A DNA stretch of 32,545 nucleotides from Planctomycetota bacterium (GTDB lineage: Bacteria > Planctomycetota > JAJSAM01 > JAJVHW01): contig JAJVHW010000112.1 of assembly GCA_022072415.1 (NCBI GenBank), positions 1 through 32,545 on the forward strand. The letters are read 5' to 3'. Shown here in pieces: positions 23,404 through 31,428 of the stretch; positions within the stretch are counted from its first letter, which is position 1; the number at the start of each line of letters is the position of its first letter. A program made the translations under genes and the position numbers. Below the pieces are notes generated by a model. It ran no database searches, was not told the origin of the DNA, and worked only from the letters and a program-made list of their open reading frames with translations.

Positions 23404-24222
23404 TCAGTCGCCGTCGCCGCCCGCGTCGTCGGCCTCGTCGTCGGCCGGGGCGTCCGGCCGCATGATGCGGCAGACGAGGATCCCCGCCTCGTAGAGACCG
23501 ACCACGGGGACCATGCAGAGGAGGAGCGACACCGCGTCGCCGCTCGGCGTGAGCACGGCCACGAGCACGAGGCTCGCCATCAGGAAGTGCTTCCGGTGCT
23601 TCGTGTAGGTCCGCCACGTGCAGAGGTCGAGCTTCTGCGCGAAGATCATCACGAGCGGGAGCTCGAACACGAGCCCCACGACGAGGCTCATCCCGAGGAA
23701 GAACGACACCGCGTCCTCGAGGCGGATCATCCGCTTCACCTCGAGGATGCCGGGGATCTCGGGCATGAACCGGATCAGCCAGTCGAGCGTCGCGGGCTGG
23801 ATCAGGAAGTAGTAGAAGACGACGCCCTCGATGAAGAGGAACGCGGCGATCGGGACGTAGATCCGCGCGGGCCGGCGCTCCGTCTCGTAGAGCCCCTTCG
23901 CGACGAAGCCCCAGATCTCGGCGAAGAGGAGCGGCGACGCGAGCAGCACGGCGACCACGCCGCACAGCTTGAACGTGGACATGAACCCTTCGGAGAGCCC
24001 CGTCTGGAGGAGCGATCCGTCCACCTTCGAGAGCACCTCCTGGATCGGCGCCGCCACGACGGCCCAGATCTCCCGGTGGAAGACGTAGGCGACGACGAAC
24101 GCGACGATCAGGTAGAGCACCGACCGGAAGACGCGGGCCCTGAGTTCCTCGAGGTGTTCGCGCAGCGTCATCGGCCGGTCGTGGGCCGGAGCGTCGGAGT
24201 CCCGGGTCGGGGCGGTCGTCAT
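23404..24222 (-). CDS. tatC: Sec-independent (twin-arginine) translocase subunit TatC
   Basis: 272 residues. The cytoplasmic N-terminus has the TatC signature LREHLEELRARV (residues 20-31), which binds the twin-arginine signal peptide. Six hydrophobic segments follow. Conserved points include LLFAEIWGFVAKGLYETERR, GLVFELPLVMIFAQKL and the TPSGDAVSLLLCMVPVVGLYEAGI region of the last helices. The C-terminal tail is Asp/Ala-rich. Its partners tatA/tatB are not in this window. ATG start; 18 bp precede ychF. Only 31 bp lie between it and the preceding terminator hairpin. TAGCAT at 24237-24232 could be a -10 box without a -35, so it may depend on read-through. Confidence 0.96.
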   Translation of the reverse strand: MTTAPTRDSDAPAHDRPMTLREHLEELRARVFRSVLYLIVAFVVAYVFHREIWAVVAAPIQEVLSKVDGSLLQTGLSEGFMSTFKLCGVVAVLLASPLLFAEIWGFVAKGLYETERRPARIYVPIAAFLFIEGVVFYYFLIQPATLDWLIRFMPEIPGILEVKRMIRLEDAVSFFLGMSLVVGLVFELPLVMIFAQKLDLCTWRTYTKHRKHFLMASLVLVAVLTPSGDAVSLLLCMVPVVGLYEAGILVCRIMRPDAPADDEADDAGGDGD

Positions 24223-24253
24223 CGGCTGGGGATGCTACCCCGTGAAACGGAAA

Positions 24254-24282
24254 GGGGCCGCGCGGTCGTCCCGCGCGGCCCC
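24254..24282 (-). terminator. hairpin terminator behind the BRCT-domain gene
   Basis: A perfect 12-bp stem, GGGGCCGCGCGG (24254-24265) with CCGCGCGGCCCC (24271-24282), has a 5-base loop TCGTC. On the minus strand it is followed by TTTCCGTTTCAC, a T-rich tail. It begins 20 bp beyond the stop of the BRCT gene. It shares CCCCTTTCCG at its 3' foot with the terminator behind rplI. Confidence 0.8.
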
Positions 24283-24302
24283 CGGATGCGTGCGTCTTCC
24301 GG

Positions 24303-25610
24303 TCAGAGGTTCATGAAGGCCTTGACGTCGCGCTCCGTCAGGAGCGTGATGCCGTACTCCTTCGCGGCCTTGTACGAGGCCGTGTCCTCGATCGCCTCGC
24401 CCGAGGCCGGGCTGCCGACGATCAGGTAGTCCACCGTCGGCGAGATCGCGGCGCTGACGGCGCCGCCGAGGTCCTTGATCTTCCCCTCGAGCTGCGAGCG
24501 GCCCATGGCGAAGTCGCCGACCGTCGCGAACGTGAGCTTCCGGTTCGCCGAGAAGAGCGGGCTGATGACCTTGTCGCCCTGCGCGATCGGGCGCGACGGC
24601 GACTCGTCCATCACGATGCACTGGGCCGTGCCCTCGTCGCAGCTCATCACGCGGATCCGGCCGACCGGGGTCGTTCCGCCGCCCTTCACGGAGCCGTGCA
24701 CGTCGAACACCGTGCCGGGCATGAGCATCGACTTCTTGCCGATGTTGATGAACGCGATGCCGCTGCCGGCGTCGAGCACGTCGCCGTCGAAGCCCTCGGA
24801 GAGCATCGGCTTGTCCTTCGACATCGCCGTCTTCAGCTCCGACTTGAGCTGGTTGATCTGGCTGGTGGCCTTGGCCTCGAAGGACTCCTTCTCCTTCTTC
24901 GCGGTCTCCGCCTCGGCATTGGCCTGCTGGGCGGCGGCCTTCTGCGCGGCGATCTGGTCGAGGAGTTCCTTCTCGCGGTTGGCGAACTGCGTCTCGATCT
25001 GCGACTTCTGCGTCGAGAGTTCCGCGCGGGCGGCGTCCTTCGCGTCGAGGGCGGCCTTGATGCCGGCCTGCGCCGCGTCGAAGTCCTTCTTCCACTTCCC
25101 GGCGGCCTCGCCGGCCTGCTTGAGGTCCTTCAGGATGTTCGTGATCGCGTTGTCCACGACCGGGAGGAGGGTCTCGATGCTCAGGCGCTCGAGTTCCGGC
25201 GTGGACGGCAGGTACAAGTACTTGACCTTCGTGCCCGCGAGCTTCTCGACCTTGCCGCCGGAGCCCGTCGGGGACCAGCGATCGGTGTCGAACTCGACGG
25301 TGAAGTTGGCGCGGTTCTTCTCGCACCAGGCGAGGAGGCCCTTCTTCACGCTGTCCGCCGTGGCCTGGCCGACCGCCGCGTCCTGGAAGCCCGTCGCGGT
25401 CTCGAGGGCGAGAATGCGGTTGTTGTAGTCGGTCTTCGCCTCGTCCGCGGCCTTCAGCTTGTCCCGGAGGGTCGCGATCTCGGAGACCTGCTGCTCGTGC
25501 TTGCTGGACGCCTCGTACCAGAGGTACACGGTCACGAGGAAGAGCAAGAGAGTGATCACGAACGGCCAGAACGACATCCCGCGCTCGCGGCCCCGGATCT
25601 GCCTGATCAT
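24303..25610 (-). CDS. membrane-anchored coiled-coil protein with C-terminal BRCT domain
   Basis: 435 residues, not a known named protein. The start is the ATG at 25610, with GGAGGG 5 bases upstream; an earlier ATG in frame has no such site. Residues 13-31 form one membrane helix preceded by five basic residues (positive-inside, so the rest is predicted outside the cytoplasm). Residues 34-70 are helical, and 155-265 a long Ala/Lys/Glu/Gln coiled coil. Residues 269-355 look beta-rich (GKKSMLMPGTVFDVHG, VGRIRVMSC, QGDKVISPLF), like a small barrel. Residues 357-435 match a BRCT domain of the NAD-ligase type: LEGKIKDLGGAV, VDYLIVGS, SYKAAKEYGITLLTERDVKAFM. BRCT domains bind phosphopeptides or DNA ends inside cells, which conflicts with the predicted topology. 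Monocistronic, own promoter and terminator. Confidence 0.8.
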   Translation of the reverse strand: MIRQIRGRERGMSFWPFVITLLLFLVTVYLWYEASSKHEQQVSEIATLRDKLKAADEAKTDYNNRILALETATGFQDAAVGQATADSVKKGLLAWCEKNRANFTVEFDTDRWSPTGSGGKVEKLAGTKVKYLYLPSTPELERLSIETLLPVVDNAITNILKDLKQAGEAAGKWKKDFDAAQAGIKAALDAKDAARAELSTQKSQIETQFANREKELLDQIAAQKAAAQQANAEAETAKKEKESFEAKATSQINQLKSELKTAMSKDKPMLSEGFDGDVLDAGSGIAFINIGKKSMLMPGTVFDVHGSVKGGGTTPVGRIRVMSCDEGTAQCIVMDESPSRPIAQGDKVISPLFSANRKLTFATVGDFAMGRSQLEGKIKDLGGAVSAAISPTVDYLIVGSPASGEAIEDTASYKAAKEYGITLLTERDVKAFMNL

Positions 25611-25764
25611 CACGCCCTCCATCTCGAGCCTGTGTTCCTTCCGCCCGGCCTCCGCCCGCGAGGACTTCGCGTGTGGAGGCTCCGGACGGCCGCCGGACCG
25701 GTCGGTACATCTCTTCCGGGGCAATGCCCATACCCCGGGCGAGCCGGACGCCGACGACCGGGAG

Positions 25765-25794
25765 AGGGTAGCCCTGCCGATTCGGAGGGGTCAA
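25765..25794 (-). promoter_or_regulatory. sigma70-type promoter of the BRCT-domain gene
   Basis: On the minus strand TTGACC (25794-25789) is followed after 18 bp by TACCCT (25770-25765), or after 17 bp by CTACCC. It points to the BRCT gene 155 bp downstream. The -35 box is identical to that of the coaE promoter facing away from it. Confidence 0.6.
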
Positions 25795-25851
25795 CGGAAA
25801 ACTGTCTCGTACGGGCTCGGATCCCTGCGCCTCCGGACGTCGGCCCCCTCC

Positions 25852-25880
25852 TTGACCGGGGACTCCGGCCCGGGTACGTT
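25852..25880 (+). promoter_or_regulatory. sigma70-type promoter of coaE-rho
   Basis: TTGACC (25852-25857), 17 bp, TACGTT (25875-25880). This is the only intergenic plus-strand TTGAC in the window and is correctly placed and spaced before coaE. Transcription would start near 25887. Confidence 0.6.
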
Positions 25881-25934
25881 TCGCGGGCCGTCGAGGACGA
25901 GTCACTCCGGCATCCGCGGGCGCCCGCGCGAACC

Positions 25935-26840
25935 GTGACCGGTTCCGAGCGGGCCCCCGCCTCCGGGCGCGCGCCGCCCGTTCCCGCACGCCGATCCCGC
26001 ACGCCGTTCCGCACACCGTCCGCCATCCCGTCCCTCACGAATCGGCCGCACCCGGCCCGAGGAGCGCCCGTTCCCACTCCCGCCTCCCGCCCCGCCGGCC
26101 GCCGCAGCCCCCCCGGGCGACGCGTCCCCGTCGTCGGCATCACCGGATCCCCGGGAGCCGGGAAGAGCCGCGTCGCGGACGCGCTCGCGTCGCTCGGCTG
26201 CGTGGTCCACGACGTGGACCGGATGGGCCACGAAGCGCTCGACGCCCCGGAGATCCGGGACGCCGTGCGCCGCCGGTTCGGCGCCGGCGCATTCCGCGCG
26301 GACGGGTCCCTCGACCGCGCGGAGGTCGCGCGAATCGTGTTCGCAGACCCGGCACGGCTGGCGGAACTCGAGGCGATCGTGCATCCTCACGTCGCGAGGT
26401 CGCTCGAGCGACGGCTCGCGGCACCCGCCGCGGCCGGGACGAGGGCGGTGGTGATCGACTGTGCGCTCCTGTTCGAGGGCGGACTCGACCGCCTCTGCGA
26501 CGCGACGGTGTGCGTCCACTCGGACCGGTCGATCCGCGCCGGGCGCGTCCTCGCGGCGCGGGGATGGAGCGACGCGGAACTCGCGAGGCGCGAGGCGTCG
26601 CAACTGTCCGCGGACGCGAAGCGGGCCCGGGCGGACCGGGTGCTCGTGAACGACGGAGACGAGGAGTCGCTGCGCGAAGCCGCGTCCGCACTCCTCGCCG
26701 ATGCCGAAGCGGGACGTCTCGCGGAACGTCTCGCGGGACCTGCCGCGCGCCGGAAGAGGGACGAAGAGGACGGACGATCAGGACGGAGACGGGACCCTTC
26801 GGCGCCGCGCGCGCCGGGTCCGGAAGGAACGGAACGATGA
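25935..26840 (+). CDS. coaE: dephospho-CoA kinase
   Basis: The kinase domain runs from about 26124: [19 protein letters not shown] is the P-loop, then [46 protein letters not shown] and [15 protein letters not shown], matching the CoaE order. It phosphorylates dephospho-CoA, the last step of coenzyme A synthesis. The start is uncertain: no ATG, GTG or TTG lies in frame near the domain, and the nearest is GTG at 25935, which gives 301 residues with a 65-residue Pro/Arg-rich N-terminal extension and no clear Shine-Dalgarno. The C-terminus also has an Arg/Glu-rich tail of about 35 residues. The stop overlaps the rho start by 4 bp (ATGA). Function sure, start not. Confidence 0.85.
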   Translation: MTGSERAPASGRAPPVPARRSRTPFRTPSAIPSLTNRPHPARGAPVPTPASRPAGRRSPPGRRVPVVGITGSPGAGKSRVADALASLGCVVHDVDRMGHEALDAPEIRDAVRRRFGAGAFRADGSLDRAEVARIVFADPARLAELEAIVHPHVARSLERRLAAPAAAGTRAVVIDCALLFEGGLDRLCDATVCVHSDRSIRAGRVLAARGWSDAELARREASQLSADAKRARADRVLVNDGDEESLREAASALLADAEAGRLAERLAGPAARRKRDEEDGRSGRRRDPSAPRAPGPEGTER

Positions 26841-29287
26841 CCGAGAGCAGGGGCGGACGCGGGAAGAGCACGGAGAAGAAGCCGGCCGCGGCGCGGAAGC
26901 CGCGCGCGGCCGCGCCGAAGTCGAAGGCCGCCCGGGAGGTCGACGACGAGAAGACGCCCGCGCGCGGCGCAAGTTCCGCGAAGCGCGACGCTCCGGCTGC
27001 GAGGCGCGACGCTCCGGCCGCGCGGAAGCCGGATTCTGCGCCGTCCCGCGCGAGCCGGGACACCCACGACGACGAAGGGGGCTTCGGCGCGGGACTCGAC
27101 GAGCCGTCCGGTCGCGCGACCGGCGCGTCCGCCCCCGGACGCCCTGCGAACCCGCTCGCCGACTTCGAGCGCGCGATGCGCGAGGTGCGGGCGGAAGGCG
27201 CCGGCGTCAAGCCCGCGGCGCCGTTCGAGGCCCGCGAACTTCCGCAGGCGGACGTCGAGGGCGAGGAAGACGAAGACGACGACGATGCCGACGAGGCGGA
27301 CGAGAGCGACGCGGACGATGCGGACGACGGTGACGACACCGACGACAGTGACGAGGACGACACTGACGAGGACGACGCTGACGAGGACGACAGGGACGAG
27401 AAGGACGATCGCGCGTCGGCCGCGGCTCCGTCCCGTCCGCAGTCCGAGTCTCGCGACGCGCCGCGGGATCCCGCGCGGGACGCGCCGCGGCAGGGCGCCC
27501 CGTCCCACGGTTCCCAGCCGGGCGTTCCCCAGGGCGGGCATCGGCCGCAGCACGGCGGGCACCCGCAGCAGCAGGGGCAGCACGGCGGGCGCGGCGGCTG
27601 GCAGGGCGGCCGCCCTCAGGGCGACTTCCGCGGTTCGCGCCCCGACCCGCGTCATGAGCAGCGGCACGATCCGCGCCAAGACCCGCGTCACGATCCACGT
27701 CACGATCCGCGCCACGATCCGCGCAACGACCCGCGCGGTGCCTGGCGGGGCCCTCAGCAGGGCGGGCCGCAGGGGCCGGCGTCCGGGCCTTCGCAGGCGC
27801 CCGGCCAGCCTCAGGGCCACGCGCCCGGACAGTCCCCCGCGCCGCAGCAGGCGCAGGCGCCCGGCGGATTCTCCGCCGAGCCGGCGCCGACCGGCGGCGA
27901 CTTCGACCGCCGCTTCGGTCGGCGCGGACGCCACGGACGCGATCCGCGCTGGGGCGGGCACCCAGGGGCGCCGCACGGCGCGCCGGTCATGGACGAGACG
28001 CCGTCGGACTGGGTCGCCGACTCGGGCCGCCCGCCGGTCAACCTCGGCGAGCTCCAGCGGATGCCGATGGCGGAGGTCTACAAGCTCGCGGTCGCGGAGC
28101 AGATCGGCGACATCGGCGGTCTCCGCAAGCAGGAGCTGATCTTCCGCATCCTCCGCACGAAGATCGCCCGGAAGGACCCGGTCGTCGCGCAGGGCGTCGT
28201 GGAGATCGTGCAGGAGGGCTTCGGGTTCATCCGCTCCCCCGCGTACAGCTACATCGCGTCGCCCGACGACGTCTACGTGTCGCCGTCGCAGATCCGGAAG
28301 TTCAACCTGCGCACCGGCATCGAGGTGTCCGGGTTGATCCGCCCGCCGCGCGAGAACGAGCGCTACTTCGCGCTCATGCAGGTGGACAAGATCGAGGGCT
28401 GGTCGCCGGAGGAGGCGCCGCCGCGCACCGTGTTCGAGGACCTGACGCCGCTCTACCCGAACCGCCGCCTCACGATGGAGGTCGCGGCGACGGGCCTCGA
28501 GATGCGCATCCTCGACATCATCACGCCGGTCGGCAAGGGGCAGCGCGGGCTCATCGTGTCGCCGCCCCGCGCGGGCAAGACGATCGTGCTGCAGCGCATG
28601 GCCCAGTCGATCGCGCAGAACCACCCGGAGTGCCACCTCATCGTGCTGCTCATCGACGAGCGGCCCGAGGAGGTCACCGACATGCAGCGCTCGGTGAAGG
28701 GCGAGGTCGTCAGCTCGACCTTCGACGAACCGGCGTCGCGGCACGTGGCCGTCGCGGAGATGGTGCTCGAGCGCGCGAAGCGGCTCGTCGAGTACGGGAA
28801 GGACGTGGTCGTCCTCCTCGACTCGATCACGCGCCTCGCCCGCGCCTACAACACCGAGGTCCCCCACTCCGGGAAGATCCTCTCCGGCGGCATCGACGCG
28901 AACGCGCTCCAGCGCCCCAAGCGGTTCTTCGGCGCGGCGCGCAACTGCGAGCAGGGCGGCTCGCTCACGATCTTCGGGACGGCGCTCGTCGAGACCGGAT
29001 CGAAGATGGACGAGGTCATCTACGAGGAGTTCAAGGGCACGGGGAACATGGAGATCCACCTCGAGCGGAAGCTCGCGGACAAGCGGATCTTCCCGGCCTT
29101 CGACATCACCCGCTCGGGCACCCGCAAGGAGGAACTCCTCCTCACGCGTGAGGAGCTGAAGCGGATCTGGGCGCTCCGCAAGGTGCTGAACGACATGAAC
29201 CCCGCGGACGCGATGGAGCTCCTGAAGGACAAGGTCGTGAAGACGAAGACCAACGGCGAGTTCCTGCTCGCGCTGAACCTGGCGTAG
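26837..29287 (+). CDS. rho: transcription termination factor Rho with a 400-residue low-complexity N-terminal region
   Basis: 816 residues against 419 in E. coli. Residues about 400-816 are a complete Rho. The N-terminal helix domain has [16 protein letters not shown], and the primary RNA-binding site [35 protein letters not shown]. Walker A is PPRAGKT (576-582), followed by [13 protein letters not shown], the Q loop [18 protein letters not shown], the R loop [11 protein letters not shown], and [26 protein letters not shown]. The first 400 residues look disordered: Lys/Ala/Arg (1-75), Asp/Glu-rich (141-191), Gln/Gly/His/Pro (220-265), DPRH repeats (269-300), Pro/Gln/Gly (305-350) and Arg/Gly (357-372). 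Start ATG at 26837 overlaps coaE. Rho extensions are known in several phyla, where some aid RNA binding or phase separation. Confidence 0.97.
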   Translation: MTESRGGRGKSTEKKPAAARKPRAAAPKSKAAREVDDEKTPARGASSAKRDAPAARRDAPAARKPDSAPSRASRDTHDDEGGFGAGLDEPSGRATGASAPGRPANPLADFERAMREVRAEGAGVKPAAPFEARELPQADVEGEEDEDDDDADEADESDADDADDGDDTDDSDEDDTDEDDADEDDRDEKDDRASAAAPSRPQSESRDAPRDPARDAPRQGAPSHGSQPGVPQGGHRPQHGGHPQQQGQHGGRGGWQGGRPQGDFRGSRPDPRHEQRHDPRQDPRHDPRHDPRHDPRNDPRGAWRGPQQGGPQGPASGPSQAPGQPQGHAPGQSPAPQQAQAPGGFSAEPAPTGGDFDRRFGRRGRHGRDPRWGGHPGAPHGAPVMDETPSDWVADSGRPPVNLGELQRMPMAEVYKLAVAEQIGDIGGLRKQELIFRILRTKIARKDPVVAQGVVEIVQEGFGFIRSPAYSYIASPDDVYVSPSQIRKFNLRTGIEVSGLIRPPRENERYFALMQVDKIEGWSPEEAPPRTVFEDLTPLYPNRRLTMEVAATGLEMRILDIITPVGKGQRGLIVSPPRAGKTIVLQRMAQSIAQNHPECHLIVLLIDERPEEVTDMQRSVKGEVVSSTFDEPASRHVAVAEMVLERAKRLVEYGKDVVVLLDSITRLARAYNTEVPHSGKILSGGIDANALQRPKRFFGAARNCEQGGSLTIFGTALVETGSKMDEVIYEEFKGTGNMEIHLERKLADKRIFPAFDITRSGTRKEELLLTREELKRIWALRKVLNDMNPADAMELLKDKVVKTKTNGEFLLALNLA
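27347..27406 (+). repeat. 15-bp tandem repeats in the acidic segment of rho
   Basis: Units of the form (A/G)(G/C)TGACGAGGACGAC occur at 27347-27361, 27362-27376 and 27377-27391, with a degenerate fourth to 27406. They encode repeated (S/T/A)DEDD within the Asp/Glu-rich part of the Rho extension. The period is a multiple of three, so copy changes stay in frame. Confidence 0.75.
27665..27736 (+). repeat. six tandem 12-bp repeats encoding HDPR in rho
   Basis: The unit CACGATCCGCGC, with small changes, occurs at 27665, 27677, 27689, 27701, 27713 and 27725. It encodes His/Gln/Asn-Asp-Pro-Arg tetrapeptides (about residues 277-300) in the Rho N-terminal extension. It is coding and in frame, not a CRISPR. 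Confidence 0.88.
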
Positions 29288-29331
29288 CGGGCGGAGGCGG
29301 ACGGACGGCCCGCGCGCCGGATCGGCCGCGG

Positions 29332-29730
29332 CTACCTCCGCAGTTCGACCGCGACCTCCGACGGTGCCCCCCGCGTCAGGACCGGCACCGGCGCCGGGGT
29401 CCGCGCCCACGCCTCGCCGCCCGCGAAGACCGCGACCGTCAGCTCGTATGCGCGGGCCGGGTCGAACACGGCCTCCGGCACGGTCAGGTCGAACGACGCC
29501 GGATTCGCTCCGCCGATCACGGTGCGCTGCCGCGCGACGACGCCGTCGGTGATCCCGCGGAGCAGCGGGTCGTGGACCTCCGCGACGAGCTCCGTGTCCG
29601 CGGGGAGGAGGATGCGCTCGCGGTACGAGGCCGTCCCGCGGACGCGGCGGTCGTCCCCGGCGGCGCCGGGCGCGCCGTCCGGGGACGAGCACGCCGCGGC
29701 GGCGAGCGCGAGGAGGACCGCGCGCGTCAC
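29332..29730 (-). CDS. YbaY-like (YscW-type) lipoprotein
   Basis: 132 residues. The start is a GTG at 29730 whose GTGA overlaps the stop of the metallopeptidase gene. VTRAVLLALAAAAC is a short lipoprotein signal with the lipid-bearing cysteine at 14 (the -3 residue is Ala, weaker than Leu). The mature part VRGTASYRERILLPADTELVAEVHD, then SFDLTVPEAVFDPARAYELTVAVFA, matches the YbaY/YscW beta-sandwich family, seen in type III secretion pilotins and in small lipoproteins of unknown role. It is the last gene of the envelope group and converges on rho with 44 bp between. Confidence 0.78.
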   Translation of the reverse strand: MTRAVLLALAAAACSSPDGAPGAAGDDRRVRGTASYRERILLPADTELVAEVHDPLLRGITDGVVARQRTVIGGANPASFDLTVPEAVFDPARAYELTVAVFAGGEAWARTPAPVPVLTRGAPSEVAVELRR

Positions 29731-31367
29731 TTCGCGTCCCGCGCGTCGCGGGGGTCGGCCTTCACCTCGGCCTTCCACCCCGCGGCGAGCAGGGCGTCCG
29801 CCTGCTCGGCCGGCGCGCCGAGCACGACGACGACGTGGGTCCCGCGGCGCTCGGCGATCGCGATGCGTCCGGTGTCCTTCTCCGCGATGCGCACGCCGAG
29901 CTGCGGCCCGTCGGGCTTCGTCCCGGTCTTCGACTTCGCGAGGAGCGGCGTGTACGCGTTGACGAACTCCTCGGCGTCCTTCTCCGAGTCCCACACGCTC
30001 TTCCAGACGAGGCAGCAGTCGTCGCCCTTCGTCCAGGCCGAGTACCGGTCGCCGTCCCAGCCTTCCACGGCGCTCCGCACGGGCTCCTTGAAGCCCACGC
30101 CCTGCGTCTTCATGTCCATCATGGAGATGAGCGCCATCTGGTACGCGGGCACCTGGAGCTGCACCAGCATCATGCCCGCGAGGAGCTCGCCGACGTTGTC
30201 GTCGTCGAGGAGCTTCCAGCCTTCCGGCAGGACGCCCGCGAGGTCCGGGGCCGCGACCTTGTGCGGCCAGTCCCGCGTCGCGGGATCGACGAACCGCTCG
30301 GGGTGCAGCACCTGCTCGGTCGTGACGGGCGGCTCCGCGTAGAGCGCGTCCACCTTCGCGGGATCGCCGCCCGAGGCGCTCTTCACCCACTCCTTCCCGT
30401 TCTTGTAGGGGTAGAGCCCCATCATGCCGACGAGGAAGGGCGGCACGACCTTCATCATCTCCATCTGCTTGAGCGCGAGCTTCGGGTCCATCTGCGACTT
30501 GATCATCGCCGCGTAGTCCTCGGGATGGTCCTTCTCGTAGAGTTCCTCGAAGAAGGCCGCCGAGCCCTCGCAGAGGCCGCGGTAGGCGAGCGCCATGTCG
30601 GAGTCCTCCTCCGCGCGCTTGTAGAACGCCTCGAGGTCGAAGTGCTGGTCCTCGACCGCGTGGACGAGCTCGTGGAACACCACGGGGTAGGCGCCCCGGC
30701 CGTCGTTCCCCTCGATGTGGTAGAAGGTCCGCGTGTTCGGCTTGTAGAAGGCCGCGGCGCCGGCCTCCATGAACGAGCTGAACATGTCGTAGACGCTGGT
30801 CCCCCGCTTCATGATCCCCATCTCGGCGCCCACGGCGACGAGCTTCCGCGCCTCGTCCTCGGGGAGGTCCCGGCGGAGGTCGCGCTGCATCCAGTCGCGC
30901 ACCTGGTCGCGGGTCACGTGGCGGCGCATCACCGGGTGCTTCCACTCGAGCTTCCGGTACTTCGCGACGGCGACGCTCATCTCGTCCCCGGCCTTCTTCA
31001 GCGCGACCAGCTTCGGGTCGTTCGCCTCGGCGACGGGGAGGAGCTCCTTCTCGACCCACTCCACCAGCTCGTCGCGGTGGGAGCGGAGGTCCTTCACCTC
31101 CTTGTCCTGCTTCTCCTTCGCCTTCTTCGCCGCGGCGAGCTCCGCCTTCGCGGCCTCCGCCTCCGCCGCCTGCTTCCGTGCGGTCTCGAGCTCCGACTTC
31201 GCTGCGGCGGCCTCGGCCTGCAGGGCCGACTGGCGGGCGGTCAGCTCCTCGACCTTCGCCTCCGCCGCCTTCAGGGCGGAGCGGGCGCACGCCGACGCGA
31301 GCGTCGACGCGGCGAGGACGAGTACGAGGGACGCGCGCGCGGAACGGCCGGGGTTCGAGCGGATCAT
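29727..31367 (-). CDS. predicted zinc metallopeptidase lipoprotein with N-terminal coiled coil
   Basis: 546 residues. A lipoprotein-like signal ends at LASAC (Cys 27). Residues 30-105 form an Ala/Glu/Lys coiled coil. The catalytic region has FHELVHAVEDQHFDLEAFYK: HExxH at 232-236, with the EDQHFDL extension seen in a group of poorly characterised surface peptidases. LCEGSAAFFEELY supplies E267 as a likely third zinc ligand about 31 residues on, in the manner of gluzincins. The following about 280 residues are helical with no motif I know. Expected place: outer or inner membrane lipoprotein facing the periplasm. It starts 61 bp behind the transglycosylase with GGAGG 9 bases before the ATG, and overlaps the YbaY-like gene. 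Peptidase call by motif only; substrate unknown. Confidence 0.72.
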   Translation of the reverse strand: MIRSNPGRSARASLVLVLAASTLASACARSALKAAEAKVEELTARQSALQAEAAAAKSELETARKQAAEAEAAKAELAAAKKAKEKQDKEVKDLRSHRDELVEWVEKELLPVAEANDPKLVALKKAGDEMSVAVAKYRKLEWKHPVMRRHVTRDQVRDWMQRDLRRDLPEDEARKLVAVGAEMGIMKRGTSVYDMFSSFMEAGAAAFYKPNTRTFYHIEGNDGRGAYPVVFHELVHAVEDQHFDLEAFYKRAEEDSDMALAYRGLCEGSAAFFEELYEKDHPEDYAAMIKSQMDPKLALKQMEMMKVVPPFLVGMMGLYPYKNGKEWVKSASGGDPAKVDALYAEPPVTTEQVLHPERFVDPATRDWPHKVAAPDLAGVLPEGWKLLDDDNVGELLAGMMLVQLQVPAYQMALISMMDMKTQGVGFKEPVRSAVEGWDGDRYSAWTKGDDCCLVWKSVWDSEKDAEEFVNAYTPLLAKSKTGTKPDGPQLGVRIAEKDTGRIAIAERRGTHVVVVLGAPAEQADALLAAGWKAEVKADPRDARDAK

Positions 31368-31428
31368 CGGGGGAGTCCTCCGGGGAAGTCCGGCGATCCT
31401 CGCCTCCCCGGCCCGTGCCGCGGAAGTT
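31368..31428 (-). promoter_or_regulatory. leader hairpin reaching into the Shine-Dalgarno of the metallopeptidase gene
   Basis: On the minus strand CCGGGGA (31411-31405) pairs with TCCCCGG (31386-31380), enclosing an inner stem GGCGA/TCGCC (31404-31400 with 31396-31392) around a 3-base loop. The 3' arm runs into GGAGG (31381-31377), the ribosome-binding site, so the fold could limit translation. It could also act as a partial terminator after the transglycosylase gene, but no T run follows. Confidence 0.4.

Larger units (their letters stand above)
25611..25934. other. 324-bp divergent promoter region between the BRCT gene and coaE
   Basis: No gene is apparent on either strand. The region holds two back-to-back promoters of the same type, listed separately, 58 bp apart between their -35 boxes. 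The minus-strand transcript would have a leader of about 150 bases and the plus-strand one of about 50 bases to the GTG at 25935. No riboswitch-like fold was recognised. If coaE starts further downstream, the untranslated part is longer still. Confidence 0.5.

Noticed and set aside
22300-24429. A 709-codon plus-strand frame opposite ychF and tatC
   Set aside because: Antisense shadow of two conserved genes; Arg/Glu/His/Asp-rich with no recognisable domain.
27665-27736. Short direct repeats resembling a CRISPR
   Set aside because: There are no spacers; the repeats are contiguous, multiples of three and encode HDPR in the open frame of rho. No cas genes are nearby.
29287-29313. GCGGGC...GCCCGC inverted repeat behind rho as a terminator
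   Set aside because: Only a 6-bp stem with a 15-base loop and no T run on either strand; such pairs are expected by chance at this GC content.
26387-29692. An 1101-codon open frame on the minus strand opposite rho
   Set aside because: Composition is low-complexity and mirrors the coding strand of rho and coaE; no domain, no ribosome-binding site, and rho is certain.
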